A DNA stretch of 64,000 nucleotides from Mesostigma viride. Taxonomy: Eukaryota; Streptophyta; Mesostigmatophyceae; Mesostigmatales; Mesostigmataceae. Position numbers and translations under genes: made by a program. The stretch is from the NCBI GenBank assembly GCA_009746045.1, contig RPFO01000132.1, positions 809,590 through 873,589 on the forward strand, written 5' to 3'. Shown here piece by piece: positions 62,306 to 64,000 of this stretch. The notes beneath the pieces are model-generated. The model was given only the letters and a program-made list of their open reading frames with translations. It was not told where the DNA came from and searched no databases. Numbering within the stretch: the first letter of the stretch is position 1; every line of letters begins with the position of its first letter.

Positions 62306-63704
62306 ACACACAACTCAGGTGCTGTGACTGGGCGCGCCCACCATTTAGGCTGTTTCCAGCCCTTTGGCAAAAGGAAAATTTACCCCGTTTTTTCAAGGTC
62401 TGGTGTAATTATATACAAGACCTCTCCTTTAAACATTTAGGGACGTCCTTCTACCACGCATCCTGCTGGTATGCTGCGCTGGATTGCTCCTAACAGGCGG
62501 AGCTGACTGGGGGGAGGATGCAACGGGATATTTTATTGACTGTCTCTAGCTTAAGATGCAGAACTTTGCACAATGGTGCAGAGTTTTGCAGAGTTGCGCA
62601 ATCATCGGCCGGTGTTGACATGCACCCCCCCCGCTCCTATACCCGATTCTTGAATGGCGTGCAGACGGCAGCCAATACTTTTTTGTGGCCAGGATTCATG
62701 ACAGCGACGATGGTCTTGGGTTCAAGCTGATCATCGTCGGGTGCCATTTGTAAATATTGACAGCTAGTTAGGGTCAGACCAGAATCACTGCAATGTCATC
62801 CTGTCGCAGGGACTTTCTGGCATGGTCGGGCCAGTGGGACCCCGAGGCTCCGCTTGACCGACAATGCGGACCAGTGCTGGCACGTAGGAGTCCTGTGCAC
62901 GCTTCCCATCGCAAGCTGCCAGGCCGGGTCCCTTCGTGCATGCATGTAGATGTGTATATAGGTCCTGTTCGGTGAAACCGTTGTTGTGCATGCAGAAACA
63001 CTGGTGGGTTTTCTGAACCTGTGCTGTTGCAGAGTCTGAGGCCTGCACTGATTGGGGCGTCTCAACTTGCTTGCGCATTGTAGTTTTAGCCAGCTGGGTC
63101 AAGCCCATGGTGGGCGAGTGACACGCTTGATGGCGTAGCACTGTTCATTTCCTTTGCCATTTTCAAGGGTCAAGATGTTACAGCCCAGACCTTTTAATGG
63201 GCGTAACAAGGACACTGATATAGCTGGGTGTGACGGAAGCGATGCGTCCTTGCCCGGCCAAAAATAATCTAGTGTATTCATGACGCATGCAGCACACACT
63301 GTACAGTGCATGTGAACAAAGACCACACACACTGTCGGATAGACACTGGTGGAGGAGACAAACGGATGACCCTATGGGGACATGGTGCTGGTGATCTTCT
63401 GAATGACAGTAGGTAGATCAAATAAACAACCAGCACAGGTCAGAAATATGGAGAAATTGGACCATGCTGTTGTTATCTGATTGGGAATTAATGGAGGTGG
63501 AAATGTGTAGATTAGTAACCTGGTAGAGCTCTCCCCTGTAAACTACATTCATATTTATTCTATTATAACTACTTTCTTGAAAGAGCTTTTTACGGATCTG
63601 TAAAGTTAGGGCCCGAAAAATACAGATGGCCAAGTAAGTAAGTTCCATTACTGGCGCGAAAATATGCCGAGCTATTAATTAATTAATTAATTAATTAGTT
63701 AATT
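62306..63704. other. Intergenic, no gene seen
   Basis: About 1.4 kb with only short frames. A TTAA microsatellite lies at 63675-63704. No LTR, TIR or RNA gene was recognised. Confidence 0.5.
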
Positions 63705-64000
63705 AGGAACATAACTCCGTTGGGAGTATATGTAGCACATAGCCCTGAGCGCCTGAAGGACACCGCCATCGCCATTGAGTGCATGCAAAACACCGCAGGC
63801 ATCACCGGCGTGCCAAATCAGAAAATCACCGCCCAGGCGGTGAAGGACATTGCCGCCAAGCCAGCCCCCGCTGACCCAGGCGGCGACACCCCTCCCACCC
63901 AGACCTGGGCGGACCTGCTCAAGCACCACACCACGGCCTCCACCACCTCCACCATCGCGGCACAGCTCAAGCAACAAGCCCTCGACCTCCGCGAGGAGGC
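63705..64000 (+). CDS. Partial coding exon running off the window (unknown)
   Basis: From about 63705 a plus-strand frame stays open to the window end and changes abruptly to GC-rich coding-like sequence. It reads AHSPERLKDTAIAIECMQNT, GVPNQKITAQAVKDIAAKPA, then TWADLLKHHTTASTTSTIAA and QLKQQALDLREE. The last part is helical and Gln/Ala-rich. No start codon is evident before the conserved-looking part, so it may follow a splice acceptor. It could be host or a retroelement gag-like start; the family is not recognised. Confidence 0.4.

Overview
The window is eukaryotic nuclear DNA built almost entirely of nested transposable elements, with one clear host-type gene near the right end (61349-62305). 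Several Ty3/gypsy and Ty1/copia retrotransposons carry cytosine methyltransferase, PHD and chromodomain modules. This mix, together with AATAAA poly(A) signals and no bacterial-style operons, suggests an alga or early plant genome. Retrotransposon-borne cytosine methyltransferases have been published for dinoflagellates and charophyte green algae, so a charophyte is the best guess, but the species cannot be fixed from this sequence.

Layout, left to right. 1-1014: tail of a Ty3/gypsy integrase (I). 1015-8025: an older minus-strand copia copy (B), into which a young member of the same family (A, 2872-7313, TSD ATAAA) has inserted. 8026-11620: a copia RT/RNase H relic split by a decayed hAT transposon. 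11621-16926: a minus-strand chromovirus (D) with an extra ORF after pol. 16930-21470: a divergent copia relic (C) with a protease-like domain between integrase and RT. 21471-47819: minus-strand gypsy gag (H), broken by a 480-bp CACTA-ended MITE and by element F. F (23297-46692) itself contains E (25353-43485) and copia-type G (43535-46208). E contains a 7.4-kb TIR transposon N (32251-39651). 47820-51120: unassigned. 51121-57082: decayed chromovirus J with chromodomain, post-pol ORF and 3' LTR. 57099-60016: two TA-flanked mariner/pogo-like elements (K, L) sharing one TA. 60017-64000: small repeats, a TPR gene and the start of an unidentified coding exon.

The main result is the E/F family. E encodes gag, protease, a cytosine-5 DNA methyltransferase, RT, RNase H, a DDE integrase and a C-terminal PHD finger. 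E and its non-coding relative F both have the repeat order A-internal-B-gc-A-B, with ends TGTC...GACA and 4-bp target duplications (AGAT and GGTG). This split-direct-repeat layout is known from tyrosine-recombinase retroelements (PAT, Ngaro), not from gypsy elements with a DDE integrase. It can be explained if a two-LTR circle is opened at an internal palindrome, GACAGCTGTC, rather than at the cDNA ends. Pre-insertion sequences for both insertions can be read inside this window, so the boundaries are well supported.

The relative order of insertions is also readable: H, then F in H, then E and G in the second repeat of F, then N in E. Removing N, F or the MITE together with one target duplication restores the reading frame around each site.
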